From Clostridia bacterium (lineage in GTDB: Bacteria > Bacillota > Clostridia > UBA1212 > UBA1255), in the NCBI GenBank assembly GCA_017560765.1, contig JAFZEI010000033.1, positions 1-42,692 on the forward strand: a stretch of DNA of 42,692 bases, given 5' to 3'. The position numbers were made by a program, and so were the translations under genes. Each line of letters opens with the position of its first letter. Position 1 is the stretch's first letter. The notes beneath the pieces are model-generated. The model did no database searches and had not been told where the DNA came from. It saw nothing but the letters and a program-made list of their open reading frames with translations. This document shows positions 14,814 to 23,331 of this stretch, piece after piece.

Positions 14814-16436
14814 ATGAGTAAGCATTTTAAATTAGTTCTTCCTGATGAGGGCACAGAAGTATATATGCCAAGAGACACACAAACTTGGGGATACAGATAT
14901 GGACCGACAATACAATGTAATAATGGTATTGCGGAGGCGTGGTTTGCATCTCCCGGAGACTGTTTCGAAGCAGATTGGTTTACTTACAGACGATCGGAAG
15001 ATGGTGGTAAGTCGTGGTCTGACGAAAAAGTCGTTATGGCTCCTACACCTGATTCTATGGACTGGTATTCCGTATGTGATCCTGCTATTTTTAAATACGG
15101 CGAGTATTATTATATGGGGTATACGTCAACTGTGTTTGCAGATGGTGGCGGAGTCGGAAACAACGGTTTTGTTGGCAGGTCTAAATCTCCAACGGGTCCT
15201 TTTGAAAAATGGACGGGTGACGGTTGGGGAGAACGTCGTGTGGTAAATGGTAAAACTTGTCATTGGATAGGAAAACCGGCGCCGATTATCTATTTTGATG
15301 AGAATTGGAGAGATTGGGGTGCCGGAGAGTTTTCTTTTGTTGTTAAGGATGATGTTTTGTATATTTATTATACATGGATTACGCATACCTCTGACGGCGA
15401 ATTGTCAAACTCTACAAGAGTTGCCACAGCAGATATTACGAGAGAGGATTGGCCGGCTACTATAGTAGACAGAGGAGTTGCTTCTTGGAGGCCTACTGCC
15501 GGAAATGATTCTTATGATGTGGTTTTCTGTGAGGATTTACAAAAGTTCATATCCTTATCTACATGCAAAAGATTTTCTGAAAATAGTATGCTGGCAGTGC
15601 ATGAGTCAGAAGATGGCTTGCGTTTTAAAAAGATTAATGAGATAAAAGTTAATACAAGTTACATGTGTCATAATTGCGGAATTTCCGGAGATTATCATCA
15701 TCATATTAAATCGGGGGATTTAATGTTATTGGGATATGCTTATGGCAATAAATGGGGCAAGTGGGCTACACGTATTCACAGGTATGATTTTATGGCCATG
15801 GATGAAGACTTTTATTCCGAAGACGCCTTGAGTAATATAAGTAGAGAATCTTTACTTTGGAAGCGTGAAGAAAAACCGGCTAAAACGTATCTTACTATGG
15901 TAAAACCTCATTTTTTACGACTACACATAGGAGAGAGTGCAACTCCTGAATTTGTTTTTTATAATGTATGTTATGAAAAAGAGCCGGCTAAAAGCGTTTC
16001 TTTTAGTAATTATGATGATACAGTCATCTCAATTATTGACGGAGTTGTGACAGGACTTACCGAAGGCTATACATTTGTGGACGTAAGTCAAGATGGTTTT
16101 TGGTGCCAGATTCTTGTGTACGTCCACAAAGCGGATGTGATTTTTGATGATCCGAATAAAAAAGTTGTAGACGTTGTTCCTATGAAGAAAAAGTATACTC
16201 CCTCGTTATCGGGCAAAGAAGTAAAGCAAATTCGAGGTATGGCTACATATTCAGATTGCAGCAGAAAAGAAGTTTGTGAAGCTGTCGATGGTGTTGTATA
16301 CAAAAATCTTAATCCTGAAATCATTACAATTAACGAAAACGGTCTGGTTTATCCTACCGGTATTGTAGGTTTGGCAAAAGTTATAGTGATGTGCGGCGGC
16401 AAGAGCTTTGAAGTTGAAGTTGAAATCAAAGAGTAA
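14814..16436 (+). CDS. GH43/sialidase-like propeller with Ig-like C-terminus
   Basis: The 540-aa protein has no signal peptide. Residues about 25-350 look like a beta-propeller of the glycoside hydrolase/BNR kind: an Asp-box SEDGGKSW (61-68), a GH43-like CDPAIFKYGEYYYMGYTS (88-105), IGKPAPIIYFDENW and SWRPTAGNDSYDVVF. Two beta domains follow (about 365-440 and 455-540) that resemble bacterial Ig-like (BIG2) modules, with TVISIIDGVVTGLTEGYTFV in the first and EIITINENGLVYPTG in the second. Ig-like modules are usually extracellular, so the missing signal is odd; non-classical export or a cytoplasmic role are both open. Only a weak ribosome binding site precedes ATG 14814, so translation probably depends on coupling to the SPFH gene 5 bases upstream. 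No substrate can be named. Confidence 0.72.
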   Translation: MSKHFKLVLPDEGTEVYMPRDTQTWGYRYGPTIQCNNGIAEAWFASPGDCFEADWFTYRRSEDGGKSWSDEKVVMAPTPDSMDWYSVCDPAIFKYGEYYYMGYTSTVFADGGGVGNNGFVGRSKSPTGPFEKWTGDGWGERRVVNGKTCHWIGKPAPIIYFDENWRDWGAGEFSFVVKDDVLYIYYTWITHTSDGELSNSTRVATADITREDWPATIVDRGVASWRPTAGNDSYDVVFCEDLQKFISLSTCKRFSENSMLAVHESEDGLRFKKINEIKVNTSYMCHNCGISGDYHHHIKSGDLMLLGYAYGNKWGKWATRIHRYDFMAMDEDFYSEDALSNISRESLLWKREEKPAKTYLTMVKPHFLRLHIGESATPEFVFYNVCYEKEPAKSVSFSNYDDTVISIIDGVVTGLTEGYTFVDVSQDGFWCQILVYVHKADVIFDDPNKKVVDVVPMKKKYTPSLSGKEVKQIRGMATYSDCSRKEVCEAVDGVVYKNLNPEIITINENGLVYPTGIVGLAKVIVMCGGKSFEVEVEIKE

Positions 16437-16537
16437 AAGATTATGTGGGCGGTTAGTTTTTTGTCTTTATTCAGTAAAATCAAGACGATTATATTTAAAA
16501 ACATAAGTATAATAGCAAGAATTTCGTAATCTGACAT
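16349..16537 (-). CDS. Holin-like small membrane peptide (putative toxin)
   Basis: The frame opens with MSDYEILAIILMFLNIIVL, one hydrophobic helix at about residues 6-22 followed by NKDKK. This layout (short polar start, Glu at position 5, a single helix, a Lys-rich end) is that of the putative holin-like toxin family in Firmicutes, some of which act in type I toxin-antitoxin pairs. GCGGGGTGATTTT stands just before the ATG and is a strong binding site. Family members are usually 30-40 aa. Here the frame continues to 62 aa by reading antisense into the 3' end of the GH43-like gene, and only the first 30 residues look meaningful. I see no clear antitoxin RNA promoter. A terminator-like hairpin lies upstream at 16631-16660. 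Confidence 0.5.
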   Translation of the reverse strand: MSDYEILAIILMFLNIIVLILLNKDKKLTAHIIFYSLISTSTSKLLPPHITITFAKPTIPVG

Positions 16538-16630
16538 AAAATCACCCCGCTCTTTTATATTCGATTTTTTGGCTGTGTCGCTTGCGTTAGATAAATTAAA
16601 GCAACTTAAGGTTTATTGCATTTGGATATA

Positions 16631-16660
16631 AAAAAAGTCCCTGTATTTAGGGACTTTTTT
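16631..16660 (-). terminator. Intrinsic terminator after tRNA-Ser
   Basis: AAAAAAGTCCCT (16631-16642) and AGGGACTTTTTT (16649-16660) form a perfect 12-bp stem with loop GTATTT. The symmetry makes it active in both directions. It starts 4 bases after the tRNA-Ser CCA end on the minus strand. Confidence 0.85.
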
Positions 16661-16664
16661 AATG

Positions 16665-16755
16665 TGGCGGAAAGAGTGGGATTCGAACCCACGGTAGGCT
16701 CACACCTACGCCGGTTTTCAAGACCGGTGCCTTAAACCAACTCGACCATCTTTCC
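16665..16755 (-). tRNA. tRNA-Ser (anticodon TGA)
   Basis: This is a class II tRNA with a long variable arm (GTAGG/CCTAC). The acceptor stem GGAAAGA pairs with TCTTTCC, the anticodon loop is CTTGAAA with TGA (forward-strand TCA at 16718-16720), and the T arm is GGGTTCGAATCCC. Discriminator G is followed by an encoded CCA (16665-16667). It reads UCA and other UCN codons. Confidence 0.95.
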
Positions 16756-16788
16756 ATAAGAATAGTGACATTCGTCGAAAGCTCTTAG

Positions 16789-16817
16789 ATTATATAATAA
16801 AACTTTTTATATGTCAA
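16789..16817 (-). promoter_or_regulatory. Consensus promoter for tRNA-Ser
   Basis: On the minus strand, TTGACA (16812-16817) and TATAAT (16789-16794) are separated by exactly 17 bases, a perfect consensus, 33 bases before the tRNA. Confidence 0.88.
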
Positions 16818-16850
16818 ACTTTTTTTGTGAAGAAGTTTTTGCCTCGATTA

Positions 16851-16879
16851 TTGATTTATCAATATGGTTATGATATAAA
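16851..16879 (+). promoter_or_regulatory. Probable promoter for the membrane lipase
   Basis: TTGATT (16851-16856) and TATAAA (16874-16879) are 17 bases apart. The predicted start is about 40 bases before the ATG at 16926, and AAAGGAG precedes that ATG. Confidence 0.6.
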
Positions 16880-16925
16880 TTAAACAGTAAATGTCCACAA
16901 AAAGTATTTGTAAAAGGAGAACTAT

Positions 16926-18254
16926 ATGAGAAGATGTATAACATTATCAAATATTATTTATTGTATTTTAATCGTTTTCTTGCTTAACAGTTATTTGTTT
17001 GCAAAAAAATTCCCATATACACTTATATTGTTGATACCTCTTTTTATTTTACTGAATATTTTACCGGGTATAAATCCTAAAGGGACTAAAAAGTGGCGGC
17101 TTAAAATATGCAACCATGGCACGGTGCTTTTAGCGTTATTTATTTTTTCACTTGTTCCATCTTTGTTTTTTCACATCACATTAGCGTTTTATACGATTCC
17201 CAATGCATATCTGGATTTTGTATTTAGTGCTTTATATTGCATAATTTTATCTGCTTTACTTTTTTGGAACGGGATAATATGTGTGTATTGTACATCTTTA
17301 CAAATGGGAATAAAATGGCGCGTGATAGGCGCTCTTTGTGGCATGATACCCATACTTAATTTAATTATTCTTACCAAAATAGTTAATATTACATCTTGCG
17401 AGGTAGAGTACGAAATCGAGAAAGAGAGAATAACATCAAATCCCGACCTTGTTGAATTTTGCAAAACGAAATATCCGATTGTACTTGTACATGGTGTGTT
17501 TTTTAGAGATAATAAATTATTCAATTATTGGGGCAGAATACCGCATACACTCAAATTGCATGGAGCAACTATACATTACGGACAACATCAGTCTGCGTTA
17601 CCGGTTAAAGAAAGTGCAAGAGAGCTTGCGGCAAGAATAAAATTGATAGTAGAACGTTTCGAGTGTGAAAAAGTGAATATTATTGCCCATTCGAAGGGCG
17701 GTTTGGATTGCTGTTACGCCATATCGGAATTCGGAATGGCACCATATGTTGCTTCCTTAACAACGGTTAGCACACCACATAGGGGATGCTTATTTGCAGA
17801 AAGTCTTTTGCATTCAGTACCTGAAAAAATAAAAAATAAGATTGCACGTGCATATAATGTCAGCATGAATGTCATTGCAGAAGAAACACCGGATTTCTTA
17901 GCGGCAGTGAACGATTTGACAGCTAAAGCCTGTAAAGAGCGTAACGAAAAAATTTCTTTTCCCGAAGGAATATATACTCAAAGCGTTGGTTCTGTAATGA
18001 GTCGCCCACAAAAAGGGCGGTTTCCACTTAATATATCTTACCGGTATGTAAAAAATTTTGATGGCGAAAATGATGGGTTGGTCGGAGAGTCTTCTTTTGC
18101 TTGGGGAGAGAAATATACCCTCTTGCGTACAAATGGAGAAAGAGGTATTTCTCATGGAGATATGATAGATCTTAATCGTGAAAATATTAAGGGTTTTGAT
18201 GTTCGTTCTTTTTATGTCGAGCTTGTACATGATTTAAAAAAACAAGGATTCTAA
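16926..18254 (+). CDS. Membrane-anchored triacylglycerol lipase-like protein
   Basis: The 442-aa protein has about five membrane helices in the first 150 residues, then an alpha/beta-hydrolase lipase domain. The oxyanion region is PIVLVHGVFFRD, the nucleophile elbow is AHSKGG (Ser within IIAHSKGGLDCC), and candidate triad partners are Asp in FDGENDGLVGE and His in ISHGDMIDL. The order matches bacterial lipases of the VHG / GHSxGG type. The helices place it in the cytoplasmic membrane, though which side carries the active site is unclear. It stands alone between the tRNA-Ser and the glycan locus, with its own promoter. The natural substrate, an acylglycerol or a membrane lipid ester, is not evident. 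Confidence 0.82.
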   Translation: MRRCITLSNIIYCILIVFLLNSYLFAKKFPYTLILLIPLFILLNILPGINPKGTKKWRLKICNHGTVLLALFIFSLVPSLFFHITLAFYTIPNAYLDFVFSALYCIILSALLFWNGIICVYCTSLQMGIKWRVIGALCGMIPILNLIILTKIVNITSCEVEYEIEKERITSNPDLVEFCKTKYPIVLVHGVFFRDNKLFNYWGRIPHTLKLHGATIHYGQHQSALPVKESARELAARIKLIVERFECEKVNIIAHSKGGLDCCYAISEFGMAPYVASLTTVSTPHRGCLFAESLLHSVPEKIKNKIARAYNVSMNVIAEETPDFLAAVNDLTAKACKERNEKISFPEGIYTQSVGSVMSRPQKGRFPLNISYRYVKNFDGENDGLVGESSFAWGEKYTLLRTNGERGISHGDMIDLNRENIKGFDVRSFYVELVHDLKKQGF

Positions 18255-18287
18255 TAAGTAACAGCAGAAAAGACCTACGTTCCTTCG

Positions 18288-18316
18288 TTGATTTTTTATT
18301 TAGCCAATGATAAAAT
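18288..18316 (+). promoter_or_regulatory. Probable promoter of the first glycan operon
   Basis: TTGATT (18288-18293) and TAAAAT (18311-18316) are 17 bases apart, 37 bases before the galactanase ATG at 18353. It would drive the five-gene run to 24425. I see no clear cre site or inverted-repeat operator around it. Confidence 0.6.
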
Positions 18317-18352
18317 GAACCTGATCACAAAAAGGTGAAGAGGAGTTTTTTT

Positions 18353-19657
18353 ATGAGAATACTTACGAAAACTTTAACCATGGCTATAGCCGTAGCATTA
18401 GTGATATTAGTGCTTTTGCTATGTGCTTGTCAAAAAAGTGATTCAGAAAATAAAATAAATGTACAGTCAGACACACTTTATGTAGAAAAAGTAGAAAATA
18501 TGCCTAAGGACTTTATACTGGGAATGGATGCATCGTGCGTTCCGTCTCTTGAAGCAAGTGGTGTTAAATATTATGATCACAACGGAGAAGAAAAGGATGT
18601 TTATGAAATTTTAAGTGCTAATGGTATAAATTATATTAGAGTGCGCATTTGGAACGATCCTTTTAATGCAAGCGGCCAAGGTTACGGCGGAGGCAATTGC
18701 GATATAGAAAATGCTGTGAAAATCGGCAAACGAGCAGCAAAATACGGAATGAAGCTCTTGGTTAATTTCCATTATAGCGACTTTTGGGCAGATCCGGCAA
18801 AACAAATGGTGCCTAAAGCATGGAAAAACATGAATATTGAAGATAAAGCAGAAGCTTTGTATGCGTATACAAGAGAAAGCCTTAATAAGCTGAAAAAAGC
18901 CGGAGCAGACATAGGAATGGTTCAGATTGGAAATGAAACTAACGGAGCTATGTGTGGAGAGTTTTCAACAGAACTGGGTGGTTGGGAAAAAATTACACGG
19001 TTAATGTCAGCCGGTTCAAAAGCTGTAAGAGAAGTTTGTCCCAATGCCTTAGTAGCAGTGCATTTTGCAAATCCTGAGAAAGTTTCAAATTATGTAAGTT
19101 ATAGCACAAATCTTGATTATTATGGGGTGGATTATGATGTATTTGCTTCATCATATTATCCGTTTTGGCATGGAACTCTGGATAATTTGGCAGAAGTTCT
19201 TTCTGATGTTGCAGAAAAATATAATAAAAAAGTAATGGTAGCTGAAACTTCATACGCTTATACAGCCCAGGATACAGATTTTTACGGAAATACCATCGGA
19301 GACGGCGGTGGGATTGTTAAAAATTATCCATTTACAATACAAGGACAATCAAACCTTGTGCGAGATGTAGTAAACACCATGGTAAATAAAACCACAAATG
19401 GTATTGGTGTATTTTACTGGGAAGGAACATGGATTTCCGTAGGAGGAGAAAGTTATGAGGATAACCTTGCTCTATGGGAAAAGTACGGTTCCGGATGGGC
19501 TGCCTCTTATGCGACGGAATATGATTCGGAGGACGCAGGTAAGTGGTATGGCGGCTGTGCGGTGGACAACCAAGCCTTTTTTGATGCACAAGGAAAGGCG
19601 ACGGAGGCATTAAAAGTTTTTGGACTTTTAAGAGAGGGTAATAATATTTATAAATAA
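18353..19657 (+). CDS. GH53 arabinogalactan endo-beta-1,4-galactanase, lipoprotein
   Basis: This enzyme cuts beta-1,4-galactan, such as pectin side chains, at the cell surface. The 434-aa protein has a lipoprotein signal ending LLLCAC (acylated Cys26). The GH53 barrel is clear: FILGMDASCVPSLEASG, INYIRVRIWNDPF, GNCDIENAVKIGKRA and NFHYSDFWADPAKQ. The acid/base is Glu195 in QIGNETNGA and the nucleophile Glu298 in VMVAETSYAYT. ATG 18353 is preferred, with AAGAGGAG 7 bases upstream; an in-frame GTG at 18335 lies too early. It is the first gene of a five-gene run and is followed 24 bases later by a GH13 lipoprotein. A second, unsecreted GH53 ends the run. Confidence 0.95.
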   Translation: MRILTKTLTMAIAVALVILVLLLCACQKSDSENKINVQSDTLYVEKVENMPKDFILGMDASCVPSLEASGVKYYDHNGEEKDVYEILSANGINYIRVRIWNDPFNASGQGYGGGNCDIENAVKIGKRAAKYGMKLLVNFHYSDFWADPAKQMVPKAWKNMNIEDKAEALYAYTRESLNKLKKAGADIGMVQIGNETNGAMCGEFSTELGGWEKITRLMSAGSKAVREVCPNALVAVHFANPEKVSNYVSYSTNLDYYGVDYDVFASSYYPFWHGTLDNLAEVLSDVAEKYNKKVMVAETSYAYTAQDTDFYGNTIGDGGGIVKNYPFTIQGQSNLVRDVVNTMVNKTTNGIGVFYWEGTWISVGGESYEDNLALWEKYGSGWAASYATEYDSEDAGKWYGGCAVDNQAFFDAQGKATEALKVFGLLREGNNIYK

Positions 19658-19681
19658 ATAAGATTTATTGCGGAGGAAAAA

Positions 19682-21280
19682 ATGAAAAAAATTATTATTG
19701 TGTTATTGGCGGTGGTACTATTGATAATCTCAGCAGTGGGATGCGTACAAAAGGAAACAGTCACGGAAGTAAAACCAATGGTTGATCCCATAAAGGATAA
19801 TTATAGGACATTTTATCAGGTTTTTGTAGGATCGTTTTCGGATTCTAACAATGATGGTGTAGGAGATATACGCGGTATTATTAATCGTTTTGATTATCTT
19901 AATGATGGCGATATAAATTCCGGAAAGAGCCTTGGAGTGCAAGGAATTTGGTTATCTCCAATATTTACATCACCTTCATACCATAAATATGATGCAAAGG
20001 ACTATTACCAAATTGATTGGAGATTTGGCACAGAGGATGATCTTAAGGAGCTTATTTCTCTTTGCAAGAAGAGAAATGTAAAGCTTATACTTGACCTTGC
20101 GATAAACCATACTTCTGTCAACCACGAATGGTTTTTGGATTTTAAAGAGGCACGAATAAACGGTGATGTTGATAATAAGTACTATGATTATTATTCTTGC
20201 GTTAAGACAGAAGAAAAAGCAGGTGGCATTTCGTATCAGAAAATTGCCGGTGTTGACTGTTGGTATGAGTGCAATTTTTCCGGAAATATGCCTGAACTCA
20301 ACTTTGATAACCCTGATGTAAAAGAGGATATGCTTAAAGTAGCAAAATATTACCTTGATTTAGGTGTTGACGGGTTTAGATTTGATGCGGTGAAATATAT
20401 TTATTACGGAAATACAGCTAAGTCTGTTGATTTTTGGAAATGGTATATGGAAGAGCTTTACAAGATTAAGCCTGATATTTACTGTGTAGGTGAATGCTGG
20501 TCCGGAGACACAGAGATTCTCGATTATTACACTGCTATGAATTGCTTTAATTTTGGTATGTCTCAGGCAGAAGGTGCTGTTGCAAGAGCTGTAAAAGGTT
20601 CGTCTATTTCCACGTTTACAGGATATGTGGAATCATTGCAAGACAGCATTTACCGCAAAAATTCTAACGGAATGTTGATGCCTTTCTTGTCAAATCACGA
20701 CGTAGATAGAATTGCAGGTGCTTTTGTAACAGAAAATTACATGCGCATAGCAGCAAATATGTATTTATTATGCGCAGGTTCTCCGGTGATTTATTACGGA
20801 GAGGAAATAGGCATGAGGGGTTCAAGAGGTAGTGAAAATACAGACGCAAATCGCCGACTTGCTATGTTATGGGGAGATGAAGATGGTATAATGAACCCTG
20901 TCGGCTCCACTTATCCTGATGATAAACAAATTCAAACAACAGTTGCAGACCAAATAAAAGATGAAAACAGTCTTTATAATTATTATTGCAAGCTTATTTC
21001 AATTCGCCATAAATATCCGGCAATAGCTCGCGGTGATTACAGCTCATTTAGTTATGATTCATCTCTTGGAGGATTTATTATTCAATATGAAAATGAAACA
21101 TTTTTACTCCTTCATAATACAGATACAGAGGAGGCTACAATGGATTTAGCTGCCAATTCGGCACTTAAAGAATATAAATCTTGGTCTGTTGGAGATTTTA
21201 TTGGCGTAGGAAGTGCAAAAATTCAGGAAAACTCTGTTACTTTGAGTGGACAAACAAGTGTAATTATTAAGTGTAAATAA
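19682..21280 (+). CDS. GH13 alpha-amylase-family lipoprotein
   Basis: The 532-aa protein has a lipoprotein signal (ISAVGC, Cys21). All GH13 motifs are present: DLAINHT (about 138-144), GFRFDAVKY with nucleophile Asp235, VGECW with acid/base Glu271, and FLSNHD with Asp340. The N-terminus FYQVFVGSFSDSNNDGVGDI and a CVKTEEKAGG insert fit the extracellular alpha-amylase/neopullulanase group that acts on starch, maltodextrin or related alpha-glucans. It has a C-terminal beta domain. CGGAGG lies 7 bases before the ATG. Its place between galactanase genes is unusual, and the substrate may be an alpha-linked oligosaccharide entering by the same transporter. Confidence 0.95.
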   Translation: MKKIIIVLLAVVLLIISAVGCVQKETVTEVKPMVDPIKDNYRTFYQVFVGSFSDSNNDGVGDIRGIINRFDYLNDGDINSGKSLGVQGIWLSPIFTSPSYHKYDAKDYYQIDWRFGTEDDLKELISLCKKRNVKLILDLAINHTSVNHEWFLDFKEARINGDVDNKYYDYYSCVKTEEKAGGISYQKIAGVDCWYECNFSGNMPELNFDNPDVKEDMLKVAKYYLDLGVDGFRFDAVKYIYYGNTAKSVDFWKWYMEELYKIKPDIYCVGECWSGDTEILDYYTAMNCFNFGMSQAEGAVARAVKGSSISTFTGYVESLQDSIYRKNSNGMLMPFLSNHDVDRIAGAFVTENYMRIAANMYLLCAGSPVIYYGEEIGMRGSRGSENTDANRRLAMLWGDEDGIMNPVGSTYPDDKQIQTTVADQIKDENSLYNYYCKLISIRHKYPAIARGDYSSFSYDSSLGGFIIQYENETFLLLHNTDTEEATMDLAANSALKEYKSWSVGDFIGVGSAKIQENSVTLSGQTSVIIKCK

Positions 21281-21295
21281 AAGGAATTTTTCTAA

Positions 21296-23098
21296 ATGGA
21301 ACAAAAATTTATAGTAAATATTATTCATAGACCGGAGCTTTCTCCTGAGTATGCTGAGAAAGCTTTGGGTAAAGGAAAAGGGGTTCGCGATGAATCACTT
21401 GAGATATTTAAGTTTCAGCAAGATTGTGCACATAAATACGGACTGAAAACAACGATACAAATAACGTATGCCTCACTTTTTTCGGATATCATAATAGAAA
21501 TGGCGAAAGAAGACCACGACAAGTACGGAGATGAAATAGGACTGTCGTTGCTTGGTCTGCCTTGCCCTGAGTTCAAAGCAAAATATCAAACGGAAGATTT
21601 TTGTATTTGGATGTTTGATGAAAACACGAAAAAGGAAATAATTGATGATGTTTTTGGTAAATTCTATGAAAAATTTGGTTTTTATCCTCAGTCAACAAGC
21701 AGTTATTTTCTTGATGCTTTTACGATAAACTATATTAAGAAGAATTATCCTGAGGTAAAATGTGCAGTTGCCACTTGTTGGGAAGAAGGTCCCAAGGCTT
21801 ATCATACATGCAATAACTCTTGGTATACATTTATGGATGGCGGACCGTGGAATCCTTGGATTCCGTCAAAAGCAAACTCTCATTGTCCTGCTTCTTGTGA
21901 AGAGGACGACTCAGGTATAGTCGCAATACCTCATCTGTCACGTGATTTGATGGCTTGCTTTGACGGAAATGGTTCAAACTTTGGTACGCATCCTCAAAAT
22001 GTGCTCCGTGGAATGATTTATTATAAAGAAAATGGAGAGTATGAGTATCCGTATCTATATAATTTAATAGATCAGTACAGACATCTCGCAAAATATAATA
22101 ACGGATACAGTTATAATATGATGTTTGTAGGACCCGGTTGGCTTAATCGCAGAGGACGATGGGAAGCTCCTTATGAACTTTTGGCAAAATCATATGATGA
22201 TGGTATGAAGTATTACGGCAAATTGAAGGCAGAGGGCAAGTTGGATGACATGACAATGAGCGAATTTGCCGATTATTACAGAAAGTCACATACCGAATAT
22301 AAAAAAGGAGAATGTGCACTTTGGAAAGATATACTTTACGGAAGCAACAAAGAGTATTTCTGGTACGCTGATCCTGCAATGAGAACGTGTTTTGATTTTA
22401 ATCAAGGCGGTGCGCTGATAGATTTACGACCATATATTGCTCGTATACCACAAAAAACAGGAATAGGAACAGATAATGTATATGATGCGTCGTATCCGTA
22501 TCTTATTCAGATTAATTATCGTGCCGGATATTTTACGCATTATGCAGGTGCCGGTACGATTCGATCCTGTAAGGTAAGCTGCAGAGGAGAAAGTACAGAT
22601 CTTTGTCTATGCAGAACCATGGCAAAATTTGAAAGAGTTGAAAGTGGAGTAAAACTTACTACAGATCCTGTCACTGTAACACTTGGCGGAATTGATATAG
22701 TAATTCAGTCAATATTTACAATATTGGACGCAGAAGGTAAAATTATTACTCAGCGTAAAATTTTAAATGATATTAATGAGAATGTAACTTTTGAAGAGTA
22801 TTTTACAGGTGGCTTTGGTACAACCGAATATCAAGCAGATATGTCAAATATTATTTTGAATGTGGATGATGAAAAAATAAATTATTCTTATCTTGGAAGA
22901 AAAGTCACAAAAAAATGCGCTGACATTGCAAGAGTAGAGATACCGGATGTTATTACTGCCGTTGAAATGGGTGGAGACAATGATGAAGCTACAGTAGAAG
23001 AGGGCATTGCCTTTTCGCCTGTATATCATTTATCTTTGCGCAAAACTATAAGCAAAGGAGAGATAAAAACATGGCTCAAGCTACAAAAGGCGAATTGA
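21296..23098 (+). CDS. Unrecognised 600-aa protein, possible barrel hydrolase
   Basis: I do not recognise this family. It has no signal peptide or membrane segment, so it is probably cytoplasmic. The first 330 residues resemble the GH57/polysaccharide-deacetylase type of barrel: DEIGLSLLGL, FYEKFGFYPQSTSSYFLDAF, NYIKKNYPEVKCAVATCWEE, and a Cys/Trp-rich stretch (FMDGGPWNPWIPSKAN, SHCPASCEEDDSG). The rest (about 380-600) is beta-rich and may be an accessory sandwich domain. It starts 15 bases after the GH13 gene and its end overlaps the zinc-ribbon gene by 28 bases. The binding site for ATG 21296 is weak, so translation may be coupled to the GH13 gene. By context it handles imported sugars or oligosaccharides. 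Confidence 0.7.
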   Translation: MEQKFIVNIIHRPELSPEYAEKALGKGKGVRDESLEIFKFQQDCAHKYGLKTTIQITYASLFSDIIIEMAKEDHDKYGDEIGLSLLGLPCPEFKAKYQTEDFCIWMFDENTKKEIIDDVFGKFYEKFGFYPQSTSSYFLDAFTINYIKKNYPEVKCAVATCWEEGPKAYHTCNNSWYTFMDGGPWNPWIPSKANSHCPASCEEDDSGIVAIPHLSRDLMACFDGNGSNFGTHPQNVLRGMIYYKENGEYEYPYLYNLIDQYRHLAKYNNGYSYNMMFVGPGWLNRRGRWEAPYELLAKSYDDGMKYYGKLKAEGKLDDMTMSEFADYYRKSHTEYKKGECALWKDILYGSNKEYFWYADPAMRTCFDFNQGGALIDLRPYIARIPQKTGIGTDNVYDASYPYLIQINYRAGYFTHYAGAGTIRSCKVSCRGESTDLCLCRTMAKFERVESGVKLTTDPVTVTLGGIDIVIQSIFTILDAEGKIITQRKILNDINENVTFEEYFTGGFGTTEYQADMSNIILNVDDEKINYSYLGRKVTKKCADIARVEIPDVITAVEMGGDNDEATVEEGIAFSPVYHLSLRKTISKGEIKTWLKLQKAN

Positions 23099-23331
23099 AT
23101 TTTCGTTGTCCCTCATGCTTTATGAGAGATATTGATATTGATATGTTTTTCGACGAAGAGAAGAAAGAGTATTACTGCCTTCGTTGTGGTTTCACAGGGA
23201 AAGAGGATGATGTTTTGCGCCTAAATGAAATGGCTCGCTATCGTTATCGTGCAATGAAACTTCGCGTTGTTGATTTCGGAGAGGACAATGAACCTGTTAA
23301 ATTTGCTGAACATAAGGGAGGCACACAATGA
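23071..23331 (+). CDS. Small zinc-ribbon protein (86 aa)
   Basis: The protein carries FRCPSCFMRD and YYCLRCGFTG, two CxxC knuckles about 22 residues apart, which form a zinc ribbon. The C-terminal half is charged (RYRYRAMKLRVVDF) with no other motif. AAAGGAG precedes the ATG by 10 bases. The start lies 28 bases inside the preceding 600-aa gene, and its own stop overlaps the second GH53 gene by 4 bases (ATGA). Such tight packing suggests it works with one of its neighbours, or that it is a regulator carried in the operon. The zinc ribbon alone does not tell whether it binds DNA, RNA or protein. Confidence 0.75.
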   Translation: MAQATKGELNFRCPSCFMRDIDIDMFFDEEKKEYYCLRCGFTGKEDDVLRLNEMARYRYRAMKLRVVDFGEDNEPVKFAEHKGGTQ

